A stretch of DNA of 64,000 nucleotides from Neobacillus cucumis (lineage in GTDB: Bacteria > Bacillota > Bacilli > Bacillales_B > DSM-18226). Below the pieces are notes generated by a model. That model was not told the origin of the DNA and ran no database searches. It was given only the letters and a program-made list of their open reading frames with translations. The stretch is from the NCBI RefSeq assembly GCF_016107705.1, contig NZ_JAEHGC010000002.1:248001-312000 (forward strand), given 5' to 3'. Below are positions 34,418-42,551 of the stretch, in pieces. The translations under genes were made by a program, and so were the position numbers. Numbering within the stretch: position 1 is the first letter of the stretch; each line of letters begins with the position of its first letter.

Positions 34418-35173
34418 ATGAAACAAACCAAATTAGATACTAAAGTTCTGTCGGTTTTAGGTGATAAGATTCAATTAATTAAAACAGAAAAAGGGGCAAT
34501 ATACTTAGTCGGTCCGATACGACTCCCTGTTAACTTATATGGCGAAACGGTCATTTTCAAGTGGTACTGCTGGTTAAATTGTGACGAAGTAACAGAGGAT
34601 TTTGAACGGATCATTGAAAAATTATCTTCTGTTAATTTAGCGGAATTTCAGCAATCAAGTGTCTTGGCTTATGGAGATTTCGAATATGCAGATGATGCGA
34701 TTATTCGGATGCATTCGATTTGTCATACAGGTGATATTTTTGGAAGTAAAAGATGTGATTGCGGGTTTCAATTAAAACAATCGATGAAAATGATTGTGGA
34801 ACATGGAAATGGTGCCTTATTTTATTTAGCCAACCATGAGGGACGTGGAATTGGATTATTCAGCAAGGCCATGGCCTATATCCTTCAAGAAAATGACTAT
34901 GATACAGTTGAAGCTAATCAAGCTTTAGGTTTTGTGGATGATTCGAGAAATTATAGCGATTCTATACAAGTATTAAAAGCATTAAGGTCCAAGCCAGTAA
35001 CGTTAATTACGAACAATCCAAAAAAACTTCAAGCATTAAAAAACGCTGGTTTAGTGGTTTCAGGCAGAGAACCTTTATGGGGGGATATTTCCGAATATAA
35101 TGAGAAGTATTTGAGGACAAAAATTAATAAGTCTGGTCATTTAGAAGATGAAGGGACTTGTTGTAATGACTAA
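34418..35173 (+). CDS. divergent GTP cyclohydrolase II (RibA-like)
   Basis: A 251-aa stand-alone GTP cyclohydrolase II-type enzyme (no DHBP synthase domain). The three zinc Cys are present in HSICHTGDIFGSKRCDCGFQL, as are HEGRGIGL, the Tyr of KAMAY, DYDTVEANQALGF, the Asp-Ser-Arg catalytic segment (FVDDSRNY) and TNNPKK. Several positions differ from housekeeping RibA: HSEC is HSIC, RQEGR is NHEGR, and the conserved Arg of K-[IL]-R-A-Y is Met. The N-terminal part (about 90 residues) is longer than in E. coli RibA. The expected product is the ring-opened pyrimidine from GTP. No FMN riboswitch precedes it, arguing for a role apart from general riboflavin supply. Confidence 0.88.
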   Translation: MKQTKLDTKVLSVLGDKIQLIKTEKGAIYLVGPIRLPVNLYGETVIFKWYCWLNCDEVTEDFERIIEKLSSVNLAEFQQSSVLAYGDFEYADDAIIRMHSICHTGDIFGSKRCDCGFQLKQSMKMIVEHGNGALFYLANHEGRGIGLFSKAMAYILQENDYDTVEANQALGFVDDSRNYSDSIQVLKALRSKPVTLITNNPKKLQALKNAGLVVSGREPLWGDISEYNEKYLRTKINKSGHLEDEGTCCND

Positions 35174-36251
35174 CCATGCATTCTATATGGATTTGGCATT
35201 AAATAATGCGAAAGCAATGAAAGGTCAGACAGATCCAAATCCACTGGTAGGCGCGGTCATTGTAAATGATAACAGAGTGGTAGGAATCGGTGCTCATTTA
35301 AAAGCGGGTGAGCCGCATGCTGAGATTCATGCTCTTCACATGGCAGGTGAAAAGGCTAAAGGAGGCACCATTTATGTAACACTTGAACCTTGTTCCCATT
35401 ATGGAAGAACAGGGCCATGTGCAGTTGCAATTGTTGAAGCAGGCATTAAAAAAGTTGTGATTGCAACTCTTGACCCGAATCCGGTTGTTTCAGGTAATGG
35501 GGTCAAAATACTAAAGGATGCGGGTATTGAAGTGATTATAGGGGTTTGTCAAGAAGAATCCCAACAAATGAATGAGGTATTTAACAAATTTATTGTGGAG
35601 AAAAAACCTTTTGTTACTCTAAAGTCTGGGACTTCGCTTGACGGTAAAATTGCCACTCATACATCCGACAGCAAATGGATTACATCTGAGGAAGCCAGAT
35701 TGGATGTCCATCAACTTAGAAATGAAAATATGGCTATTTTAGTTGGAGTTAACACAGTCATTAAAGATAATCCAGAGTTGACAACACGCATTCCGAATGG
35801 CAGGAATCCTATTAGAGTGATTATGGATTCCACATTAAAAATACCTTTAGATTCGAAAGTAGTGAATGATAAAAAAGCTGAAACATGGATCTTCACGAGC
35901 ATGAACTATGATAAGGAAAAGTGGAAATTACTGAAGGCATTAGGAATAAAGATTTTTCCAATTGCAGACCATGTAGACCCTAAGGAAGTAGTAAAAATAT
36001 TGGGCGAAAATCTTGTCTCTTCTTTATTAATTGAAGGGGGAGGTTCGATCAATGCATCATTCCTGGAAAATAAATTAATTGATAAGGTAATTTTATATTT
36101 TGCTCCCAAATTAGTTGGCGGAGGGCAGGCACCGACCTTCCTAGAAGGGGAGGGGATAGATAAAATGAGAGATGCTGTCGAGCTAAAAGACACATCTTTT
36201 ATAAAAATTGGCAAAGATTTTAAATTCGTTGGATACCCGATTTACAAATGA
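35166..36251 (+). CDS. RibD-like bifunctional deaminase/reductase
   Basis: A 361-aa protein with two complete domains. The N-terminal cytidine-deaminase-like domain has the zinc motif HAEIHAL and PCSHYGRTGPC; the C-terminal RibD_C reductase domain has SLDGKIATHTSDSKWIT, KDNPELTTR and LIEGGGSINASFLE. RibD converts the GTP-derived diaminopyrimidine phosphate to 5-amino-6-ribitylaminouracil phosphate. The start is the ATG nine bases after GAAGGGA, overlapping the cyclohydrolase gene by eight bases, so the pair is translationally coupled. Riboflavin synthase (ribE) and lumazine synthase (ribH) are absent. Confidence 0.92.
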   Translation: MTNHAFYMDLALNNAKAMKGQTDPNPLVGAVIVNDNRVVGIGAHLKAGEPHAEIHALHMAGEKAKGGTIYVTLEPCSHYGRTGPCAVAIVEAGIKKVVIATLDPNPVVSGNGVKILKDAGIEVIIGVCQEESQQMNEVFNKFIVEKKPFVTLKSGTSLDGKIATHTSDSKWITSEEARLDVHQLRNENMAILVGVNTVIKDNPELTTRIPNGRNPIRVIMDSTLKIPLDSKVVNDKKAETWIFTSMNYDKEKWKLLKALGIKIFPIADHVDPKEVVKILGENLVSSLLIEGGGSINASFLENKLIDKVILYFAPKLVGGGQAPTFLEGEGIDKMRDAVELKDTSFIKIGKDFKFVGYPIYK

Positions 36252-36262
36252 GGGATTTTTAA

Positions 36263-36832
36263 ATGAAAATTGGTTTTGATATTGACGATACATTAATTGA
36301 TCTAAGGAGACATGCCTTTCTACTTTATAATAAAAAGTTGAATCAGAATGTTCCTTTAAATATTTTCCATGGATTGAATAGAGTGGAAATTCATGAACCG
36401 TTTGGATTAACGGATGAGCAAGGGAAAGAACTATGGAATGGTTCATTAGAGGAAATTTATTACACCGCATGTCCTCCATTCCCGCATGCGGTGGAAACAT
36501 TACAAGAGTTAGAAAAGCAAGGACATGAAATATACTATATTACTTCAAGACCAAAAGAACATGGAGAACGTACTAGAGAATGGATAAAGGAAAGAGGATT
36601 TCCTGTTCAAAATGACCGGTTTTTCTACGGCATGCAAGACAATGAAAAAATCGAAATCATTAAAGAATTAAAACTTGATTATTATTTTGATGATAAACCA
36701 GAGGTTTTAAATACACTTTTGAATGAATCGTTAAAGGTTTACATAAAAGATCAATCCTATAATCGACATTTAAAGCTTCCAAGAATCGTTAATTGGACAG
36801 AACTTCAGGAAATTATTTTCAAATCAATTTAA
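36263..36832 (+). CDS. HAD-superfamily phosphatase (5'-nucleotidase-like)
   Basis: A 189-aa HAD hydrolase: motif I FDIDDTLIDL (nucleophile Asp), motif II TSRP, Lys region KIEIIKEL and motif IV YYFDDKPEVL. The YqfW/NT5C-type 5'-nucleotidase pattern fits. Lying 11 bases after the RibD stop, it is well placed to dephosphorylate a phosphorylated pyrimidine intermediate such as ribitylaminouracil phosphate; this is inference from context. Its stop codon is the first base triplet of the inverted-repeat element that follows. Confidence 0.85.
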   Translation: MKIGFDIDDTLIDLRRHAFLLYNKKLNQNVPLNIFHGLNRVEIHEPFGLTDEQGKELWNGSLEEIYYTACPPFPHAVETLQELEKQGHEIYYITSRPKEHGERTREWIKERGFPVQNDRFFYGMQDNEKIEIIKELKLDYYFDDKPEVLNTLLNESLKVYIKDQSYNRHLKLPRIVNWTELQEIIFKSI

Positions 36833-37083
36833 CGCTCAAAAGGGAACGGGACACCGTTCCCTCATGCTGCCGAAAAAATTCGATAGCCTTTATTCATTTA
36901 CTTTCTTTAAAAATTCTATAATGTAATTTAGTTTAAATATAGGCTGTTCAACAGGCCCCTTTGCATGGAAAATCTTTTAATAAAAATGGGTATTTAAGTT
37001 TTAGAAAGAATGGAAAACTTCCGAGAAATATACCCTTTCTCGACAATCTGAGGGAACGGGACACCGTTCCCTTTTAAGCGTTA
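36830..37083. repeat. 254-bp element with 34-36-bp terminal inverted repeats, REP/MITE-like
   Basis: The left arm starts TAACGCTCAAAAGGGAACGG, the right arm read on the other strand starts TAACGCTTAAAAGGGAACGG; the arms continue GACA/TGTC then CCGTTCCCTCA. Each arm is itself a hairpin (AGGGAACGG, 4-base loop, CCGTTCCCT; at 36841-36862 and 37051-37072). The loop is inverted between arms. The interior contains further small hairpins, including CGAGAAA-TTTCTCG at 37023-37042, and no coding potential. The element fills the space between two convergent genes exactly, abutting the HAD stop and lying two bases from the corA stop. Confidence 0.75.
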
Positions 37084-37084
37084 C

Positions 37085-38035
37085 TTACCTAAACCAGCCC
37101 TTTTTCTTAAACCAGAGATACATCCCCAAACTAATTAACGCCATAAGAAAAAGTGCGCCAAAGTACCCGTATTTCAAAGTTAATTCCGGCATATAATGAA
37201 AATTCATTCCATAGAGTCCGGCAATGAAGGTAATTGGCATAAAAATCGTAGTGATAACTGTTAAAACCTTCATTACATGGTTCGTTTGGTGGGAGTTGAT
37301 CGAAATATAGCTATCCCGAATATCGGTCGTCAGCTCACGATTTGCTTCAATCATCTCCGACAGCTTTAGTAAATGATCATAAATATCAGAAAAATAAGCA
37401 ATCCTGCCTTGAATACTTGTCAGCCGCTGTGAATTAATGATTCGATACAGCAAATCACGCATAGGGGTAATCGTATGCCGGAGTGAGAGAAGGTCATGTC
37501 TAGCATCAAATAGATCCTCCAGCAAAGCCTCCATCGAACGTCCCTTTGAATTTTCATCTATTTCGTTTAATGTATCTTCGATTTGATAGACCAGGGGAAA
37601 ATAGTTATCAACCATTTTATCGAGTACATTATAAAGCACATGTGAAGGATCCCATTTTTTTACCGCTTTTCCTAAGCTGAATCGATTCCAAACTTCATCT
37701 ATTTCTGAGCAGGGTCTATGATGAAAAGTAATTATATAATGTTTACTGAGAAAAAAATCTACTTCTTCTCTCGTAATCGTCTGGGGATTTAGTGACTGTG
37801 TGACAAAAAAGGCATAGTCATCATAGTAGTCGAGCTTTGGTCGCTGTAATGTATGAATACAATCCTCAATTGCCAAGGGGTGAAAGTCCAGCGGTTCCCG
37901 CAGCATATCCGTTTCCTCCTCGCTTGGCTCTTGAAAATCAATCCAATACCAGCGAAACTCTCCCTTCACCAGCTTTGAAACCTCTACGTCCTTGATTAAT
38001 TCATAATTCTGGTTAATTGCAATCGTTCTAATCAT
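37085..38035 (-). CDS. corA: CorA-type magnesium/divalent cation transporter
   Basis: A 316-aa protein with the CorA layout: a large N-terminal cytoplasmic domain, a long helix and two C-terminal TM segments. The signature GMN occurs in LYGMNFHYMPEL between TM1 (IFMPITFIAGL) and TM2 (FGALFLMALISLGMYLWF), and the C-terminus is basic (KKKGWFR). It forms pentameric Mg2+ (or Co2+/Ni2+) channels. ATG eight bases after AAGGAG. Monocistronic. Confidence 0.95.
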   Translation of the reverse strand: MIRTIAINQNYELIKDVEVSKLVKGEFRWYWIDFQEPSEEETDMLREPLDFHPLAIEDCIHTLQRPKLDYYDDYAFFVTQSLNPQTITREEVDFFLSKHYIITFHHRPCSEIDEVWNRFSLGKAVKKWDPSHVLYNVLDKMVDNYFPLVYQIEDTLNEIDENSKGRSMEALLEDLFDARHDLLSLRHTITPMRDLLYRIINSQRLTSIQGRIAYFSDIYDHLLKLSEMIEANRELTTDIRDSYISINSHQTNHVMKVLTVITTIFMPITFIAGLYGMNFHYMPELTLKYGYFGALFLMALISLGMYLWFKKKGWFR

Positions 38036-38269
38036 AGTAACTCCTTATCGATATTCAAATTCCTAAAATTAACTATAAACGAATTTGAAGAAAAAAACAG
38101 GAAATCATTCTTTTATCGTAACAAACTACTCTAGGTCCATTTTTATATCTTGGCAAAGTAATGAAAACTTATCCCAATTCTTCATATTGATAGATAAATG
38201 AGGATTTAGGAATAAAATCCCATTTTAAAGGAAAGTTAAAAGGAAAGAAGTGGAACGCGGGGGAGCAAT

Positions 38270-39604
38270 ATGATGTTTAATCGAATTGAAAAGATTAAAG
38301 AATCATTAAGAAGCAAAATACAGCAAGCAGAAGATGTGGTCTTTAAAGAACTACATACAAAAGATAAATACATTGAAATTCTGTTTATTAAATCAATTAG
38401 TGATGAAAATGTCCTTCAGAGTAATTTAATAAAACCATTTTTTGAAATATCTACACCTGATAGTTTTTTAGCGTACCTTCAATCGCAGCCAAAGATTAAG
38501 CCATTTGTAGATGAGCAAAATACTTTGGATGAGTTAATCAGGGGGGTAACAGTCCTTTTCTACCAGGATGCCATTTTCATCCTGGATAGTAAAGTGGATC
38601 GAAATAGTTCTGTATTGGATACAACTGTTGAGACCACTATTCAAGGTCCACAATCGGGGTTTAGTGAAAGTTTGCCGACAAACTTAGGGCTTATTCGCCA
38701 GCGTTATCCAGAGACCAGTTTAACAGTAGAAACTACTGAGGTGGGGAAAATCTCAAAGACAAAGGTGCTGATTCTTCATGATGCAAAGGTTGCTGACCCG
38801 GAAGTACTAAATCGGATCAAACAATTTCTTTCATCCGTTGACATTAACATGTTCCAAACAGGTGAACAGCTTTTGGATGCGATAAAGAAAAGTAACCGTT
38901 CTCTTATTCCGGTTATGCTCGTAACGGAACGACCTGATAGGGTTGTAGTAAATTTAGCTGCCGGTAAAATAATTTTACTAGTTAGCGGCTCCCCATTCGC
39001 AATGATTCTTCCAACGGTAATGAAGGACTTTATGGCATCGATGGCCGATATTTATCAAACCTATTGGATTTCTAGATTACTACTGTTTTTACGGTATGCA
39101 GGGTTTATAACGAGTATCGTTCTACCAGGTTTGTATGTTGCGGTAACGAGCTATAATCCTGAGCTTTTTAGGTCGCAATTAGCCTTGTCGATTGCCGGAA
39201 GTCGAACTGCTGTACCCTATCCTTCTTTTATTGAGGTACTCCTCATGCTCTTCATGGTGGAATTATTAATTGAGGCGAGTATCCGATTGCCAAAGGCGAT
39301 TGGACCGACAGCCACAACGGTAGGGGGCTTAATTTTAGGAACGGCTGCAGCTGAGGCAGGGCTTGCTAGTAATATTATGATTGTGATTGTCTCGTTTGTG
39401 GCAATCTCAAACTTTGTTGTGCCGATTAACGCCTTTAGCTTCACGATTCGAATCTTGAAATATTTTGTTTTGGTTATGGCGACTATCTTTGGGTTAGTGG
39501 GCTGTGTGGTTGGCTTCTTTATCATCATTGCATATATGGTTAAGCTCGATAGCTTCGGAGAACCATTCCTAACATTGGTACAAAGTAAGCCTGCTAAAGA
39601 ATAG
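38270..39604 (+). CDS. spore germination receptor subunit A (GerA family)
   Basis: A 444-aa GerAA/GerBA/GerKA-type protein. A soluble N-terminal domain (about 1-240) is followed by four to five TM helices. Conserved motifs: LPTNLGLIRQRYPETSLTVE, VTERPDRVVVNLAAGKI, LPGLYVAVTSYNPELF, VPYPSFIEVLLMLFMVELLIEA and GGLILGTAAAEAGLAS. It is at the short end of the family because the cytoplasmic C-terminal tail is nearly missing. First gene of a four-gene unit (A-B-C-DUF421). It is a receptor subunit for a small germinant in the spore inner membrane. Confidence 0.95.
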   Translation: MMFNRIEKIKESLRSKIQQAEDVVFKELHTKDKYIEILFIKSISDENVLQSNLIKPFFEISTPDSFLAYLQSQPKIKPFVDEQNTLDELIRGVTVLFYQDAIFILDSKVDRNSSVLDTTVETTIQGPQSGFSESLPTNLGLIRQRYPETSLTVETTEVGKISKTKVLILHDAKVADPEVLNRIKQFLSSVDINMFQTGEQLLDAIKKSNRSLIPVMLVTERPDRVVVNLAAGKIILLVSGSPFAMILPTVMKDFMASMADIYQTYWISRLLLFLRYAGFITSIVLPGLYVAVTSYNPELFRSQLALSIAGSRTAVPYPSFIEVLLMLFMVELLIEASIRLPKAIGPTATTVGGLILGTAAAEAGLASNIMIVIVSFVAISNFVVPINAFSFTIRILKYFVLVMATIFGLVGCVVGFFIIIAYMVKLDSFGEPFLTLVQSKPAKE

Positions 39605-39625
39605 TTACAAAAAGGGGGGAGGGCA

Positions 39626-40699
39626 ATGAATCGGTATTTTTTATATTTAATCATGCTTAATATGATGATCAATGTCATCATTTTTGTACCGAAAATTTTA
39701 ATTCAGTATCGGTATGAAGGTGCCGTCTCCGCCGTATTAATTGCCATCCCAATCGGAGTATCCCTTACTGTTCTATACTGTAAAGCCATTTCCAAGTTCC
39801 CCGAAAAAGCGCTGCCTGAAATCTTTGAGAAAACGAATTACCGCTTTATTAAAATCATCCATTTTGGGAGTGTTCAAGCCTTTACCTTTATTGCTGGTCT
39901 GATCACATTGGTGGGGTTTATTGATATTTTAAGCCGATTTATTGACCCTGAGATGCCAAAGATTTTTATTTTAATCATCTATTTAATTGGGATTATCCTA
40001 ATCATTCAGATGCCAACGGAGAGGGTAATGTATTTTTTAGAGATTGTTTTATTTCTCAATACACCGTTAATTTTCTTTATTATTTTTAAAGCCTTAACGA
40101 GTCAAGGGCTAAGCTGGGACTCCATGTTTGAGGTCGGAACTCATCTGTTTGAAGTTCCTAATTTAAAAGCACTTGCGGCAGCAACCTATGTTTTTTCCGG
40201 GTATACAAATCTTATGATTTTTAACCGTGTGATTAAAGGGAAATTGAAAATCTGGAATTTTATTGCCGTCTTTTTTCTTGGCATTTTTAACCTTTTTACT
40301 ACATTTCTCATTCCAATTGGGTTTCATGGGTCTGACGGGGCGCAAGAATTTCTTTATCCGTGGATTTCAACAGCAGATAGCCTGCGCTTAGTATACAGTC
40401 CAATTGAACGGGTCATCTTTCTATTTTTAATGTTTTATATGAGCATTTCACTTGTTAGCATTTCGGTTCATTGGCATGTGGCCTTAGAATTGTTAAAAGG
40501 AATCTTTAAGGATAAGGGAAGTAAGAAAAAGGAATGGACCGTCCTTTCCTTTTTTATTGTCTTCGCCGTCACCGGTGTGCTGTACTTTAATACGGTTCTA
40601 TTAAATAAGTTTACTGTTTACTGGCTGCAAATTCGCTTTGGCTTTGAAGTTGCTTTAGTTGTGATTTTCTTCTTATGGGCAAGGAGGAAAAAAGCATGA
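39626..40699 (+). CDS. spore germination receptor subunit B (GerAB/spore permease family)
   Basis: A 357-aa protein with ten TM helices, related to the APC transporter fold. The opening FLYLIMLNMMINVIIFVPKIL and the IDILSRFIDPEMPKIF segment fit GerAB proteins, which bind the germinant. It lies 21 bases after subunit A and overlaps subunit C by four bases (ATGA). Confidence 0.94.
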   Translation: MNRYFLYLIMLNMMINVIIFVPKILIQYRYEGAVSAVLIAIPIGVSLTVLYCKAISKFPEKALPEIFEKTNYRFIKIIHFGSVQAFTFIAGLITLVGFIDILSRFIDPEMPKIFILIIYLIGIILIIQMPTERVMYFLEIVLFLNTPLIFFIIFKALTSQGLSWDSMFEVGTHLFEVPNLKALAAATYVFSGYTNLMIFNRVIKGKLKIWNFIAVFFLGIFNLFTTFLIPIGFHGSDGAQEFLYPWISTADSLRLVYSPIERVIFLFLMFYMSISLVSISVHWHVALELLKGIFKDKGSKKKEWTVLSFFIVFAVTGVLYFNTVLLNKFTVYWLQIRFGFEVALVVIFFLWARRKKA

Positions 40700-41796
40700 A
40701 TTCTATTTATAAAAAATATTTGCTGACCCTTTTGATCATTCTAACCTTTTTGCTGGGTGGATGCGGTTTTAAGGATCTTGATAAACGCTTTTTTGTTGTC
40801 AGTATCGGTATAGATCTAGCAAAGAACAGTCCAAAGCGATATCTTGTCAGTCTAAAGTTTGCCATTCCGGCAATAAGTAAGGATTCACCAAGTGAATATC
40901 AAATTGTTTCGGAAGAAGGAGACTCAATTGGTGAAGCAGTACGAATGATCAAAACGAAAGTAGACCGAGAGATAGATTTTAGTCATGCTAAGGTGGTTGT
41001 TTATGGAGAAGAGTTAATAAAAGAAACGCGAAATGCCGGCATCCATTATTGGTTTACAAGGCGGAGAGATGTGCAGGAAATTGCTTGGGTTGCCATTGGA
41101 AAACCAAATGCTCTGTCAGTGTTAAAGGTAAGACCTAAATCAGAAACCATACCCTCTAATTCATTATTTCTTTCTCTTGGAAAGGATGGTTCAGAAACAC
41201 CATATGTCCTCTCACAATATGTGTTTGAGTTGAAAAGAAAATTAATTGAAAAAGGAGTGGATCCTTTTCTTCCTATTATCGAGGCTAAAAAGGGTTTGTT
41301 TGAAATTAATAAAGTCGGTCTTTTAGATAAATCCCGTTTAAAGCTAACCCTAACCCCTGATGAAACAAAGGTAGTAAATTTCCTTTTGAATCTTGAAGAA
41401 AAAAGTGCACTTACTGGTCAAAGAGGAAAAGTGAAGTATACCATTAATACCGAGAGAGTAAAAACGAACTATAAAATTTACACACCTAAAGGAAAGCAGC
41501 CGTATATTAAGGTTGATTTTTTTATAAAAGGGACAATTGAGGAAACATCAAGGCGAATATCGAATCAAGAGTTATCAAAATACGAAAAAGCGGCAGAAAA
41601 AACCACTGAAAAATTGGTAAAACAAGTATTAGAAAAAATACAAAAAGCAAACATCGATCCAATTGGATTTGGACTGCACTACCGTGCCCGCCATTTTAAT
41701 AATAATGACTGGGAAGAGTGGCAGCAAATTTATCCGAATATCACATTTAAAGTTAACTCCAAGGTTCAAATAACCGATACAGGATTAATCGAATAG
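40696..41796 (+). CDS. spore germination receptor subunit C (Ger(x)C lipoprotein)
   Basis: A 366-aa lipoprotein; lipobox LLGGC (Cys at about residue 24). The Ger(x)C pattern is clear: DLDKRFFVVSIGIDLAKN, HAKVVVYGEEL, RRRDVQEIAWVAI, EKSALTG and the C-terminal NIDPIGFGLHYRARHFNNNDWEEW. The ATG is chosen after AAGGAGGAAAAAAGC; a longer in-frame ATG lies inside the upstream gene and is rejected. It completes the receptor on the outer face of the spore inner membrane. Confidence 0.94.
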   Translation: MNSIYKKYLLTLLIILTFLLGGCGFKDLDKRFFVVSIGIDLAKNSPKRYLVSLKFAIPAISKDSPSEYQIVSEEGDSIGEAVRMIKTKVDREIDFSHAKVVVYGEELIKETRNAGIHYWFTRRRDVQEIAWVAIGKPNALSVLKVRPKSETIPSNSLFLSLGKDGSETPYVLSQYVFELKRKLIEKGVDPFLPIIEAKKGLFEINKVGLLDKSRLKLTLTPDETKVVNFLLNLEEKSALTGQRGKVKYTINTERVKTNYKIYTPKGKQPYIKVDFFIKGTIEETSRRISNQELSKYEKAAEKTTEKLVKQVLEKIQKANIDPIGFGLHYRARHFNNNDWEEWQQIYPNITFKVNSKVQITDTGLIE

Positions 41797-41813
41797 AAGA
41801 AGGGAGTTTTCAA

Positions 41814-42512
41814 ATGAATTTACTAGAGGTTTTTGCCAGAGCAGCTGGAGCATTTGTTGTTCTTTTTCTATTAACCCGGCTGATGGGTAGAAAACAGATT
41901 TCACAAATGACCTTTTTTAATTATATTACAGGTATCTCGATTGGTGCGGTGGCCGGTTCTATGACCATTGATTCAAGTATTAAATTTTCAACAGGATTTG
42001 TCAGCCTTTTAACTTGGTCAGGGTTGACGGTATTGGTAGGTATTGTTGATCTAAAGTCTAGAAAGTTTCGAAAGATGGTTGAAGGGGAACCGATCATTCT
42101 TATAAAACAAGGGAAGGTATTGGAAAAGGCCTTGAAAAAATCGAGCCTGGATATTAATCAGTTGCAGATGCTTCTTAGGAAAAAAGATGTATTTTCTTTT
42201 TTAGATGTCAATTATGCAATTTTTGAAACAAATGGTGAGGTATCCGTACTGCTTAAGGAAGGAAAACAGCCCTTGAAGCAGGAGCAATGGCCATTACAAT
42301 TAAAACAGCAGCAACAAACACCGATTCCAATTCAAATTATCGCAGATGGTAAGGTGATTGAAGAGAATTTAATGCAATTAAATGTAGGCAGGGAATGGGT
42401 AGAAGAGCAATTAACAAAAGCTGGAACAAATCTTTCTGAGGTTTTTTATGCGGAATTACAAAAGGATGGTTCCTTGTATATTGATCAACGAAATGATCAA
42501 TTCCTTCATTAA
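41814..42512 (+). CDS. DUF421/YetF-family protein, fourth gene of ger operon
   Basis: A 232-aa protein with the DUF421 N-terminus (three TM helices; LTRLMGRKQISQMTFFNYITGISIGAVAG) and C-terminal soluble domain (MVEGEPIILIKQGKVLE, SSLDINQLQMLLRKKDVFSFLDV). It begins 17 bases after gerC with a good ribosome site (GAAGGGAG), so it belongs to the receptor operon. DUF421 proteins accompany germination genes in several bacilli and are candidates for accessory factors that tune receptor function. Confidence 0.9.
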   Translation: MNLLEVFARAAGAFVVLFLLTRLMGRKQISQMTFFNYITGISIGAVAGSMTIDSSIKFSTGFVSLLTWSGLTVLVGIVDLKSRKFRKMVEGEPIILIKQGKVLEKALKKSSLDINQLQMLLRKKDVFSFLDVNYAIFETNGEVSVLLKEGKQPLKQEQWPLQLKQQQQTPIPIQIIADGKVIEENLMQLNVGREWVEEQLTKAGTNLSEVFYAELQKDGSLYIDQRNDQFLH

Positions 42513-42543
42513 AAAGAGGCATCCTTGTTGAGAGGATACCCCG
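42512..42543. terminator. terminator between ger operon and radical SAM gene
   Basis: GGTATCC and GGATGCC (minus-strand sense, one G-T pair) with CTCTTTTT after it; the plus strand shows AAAAAGAG before the stem. Confidence 0.55.
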
Positions 42544-42551
42544 ATTTCCCT

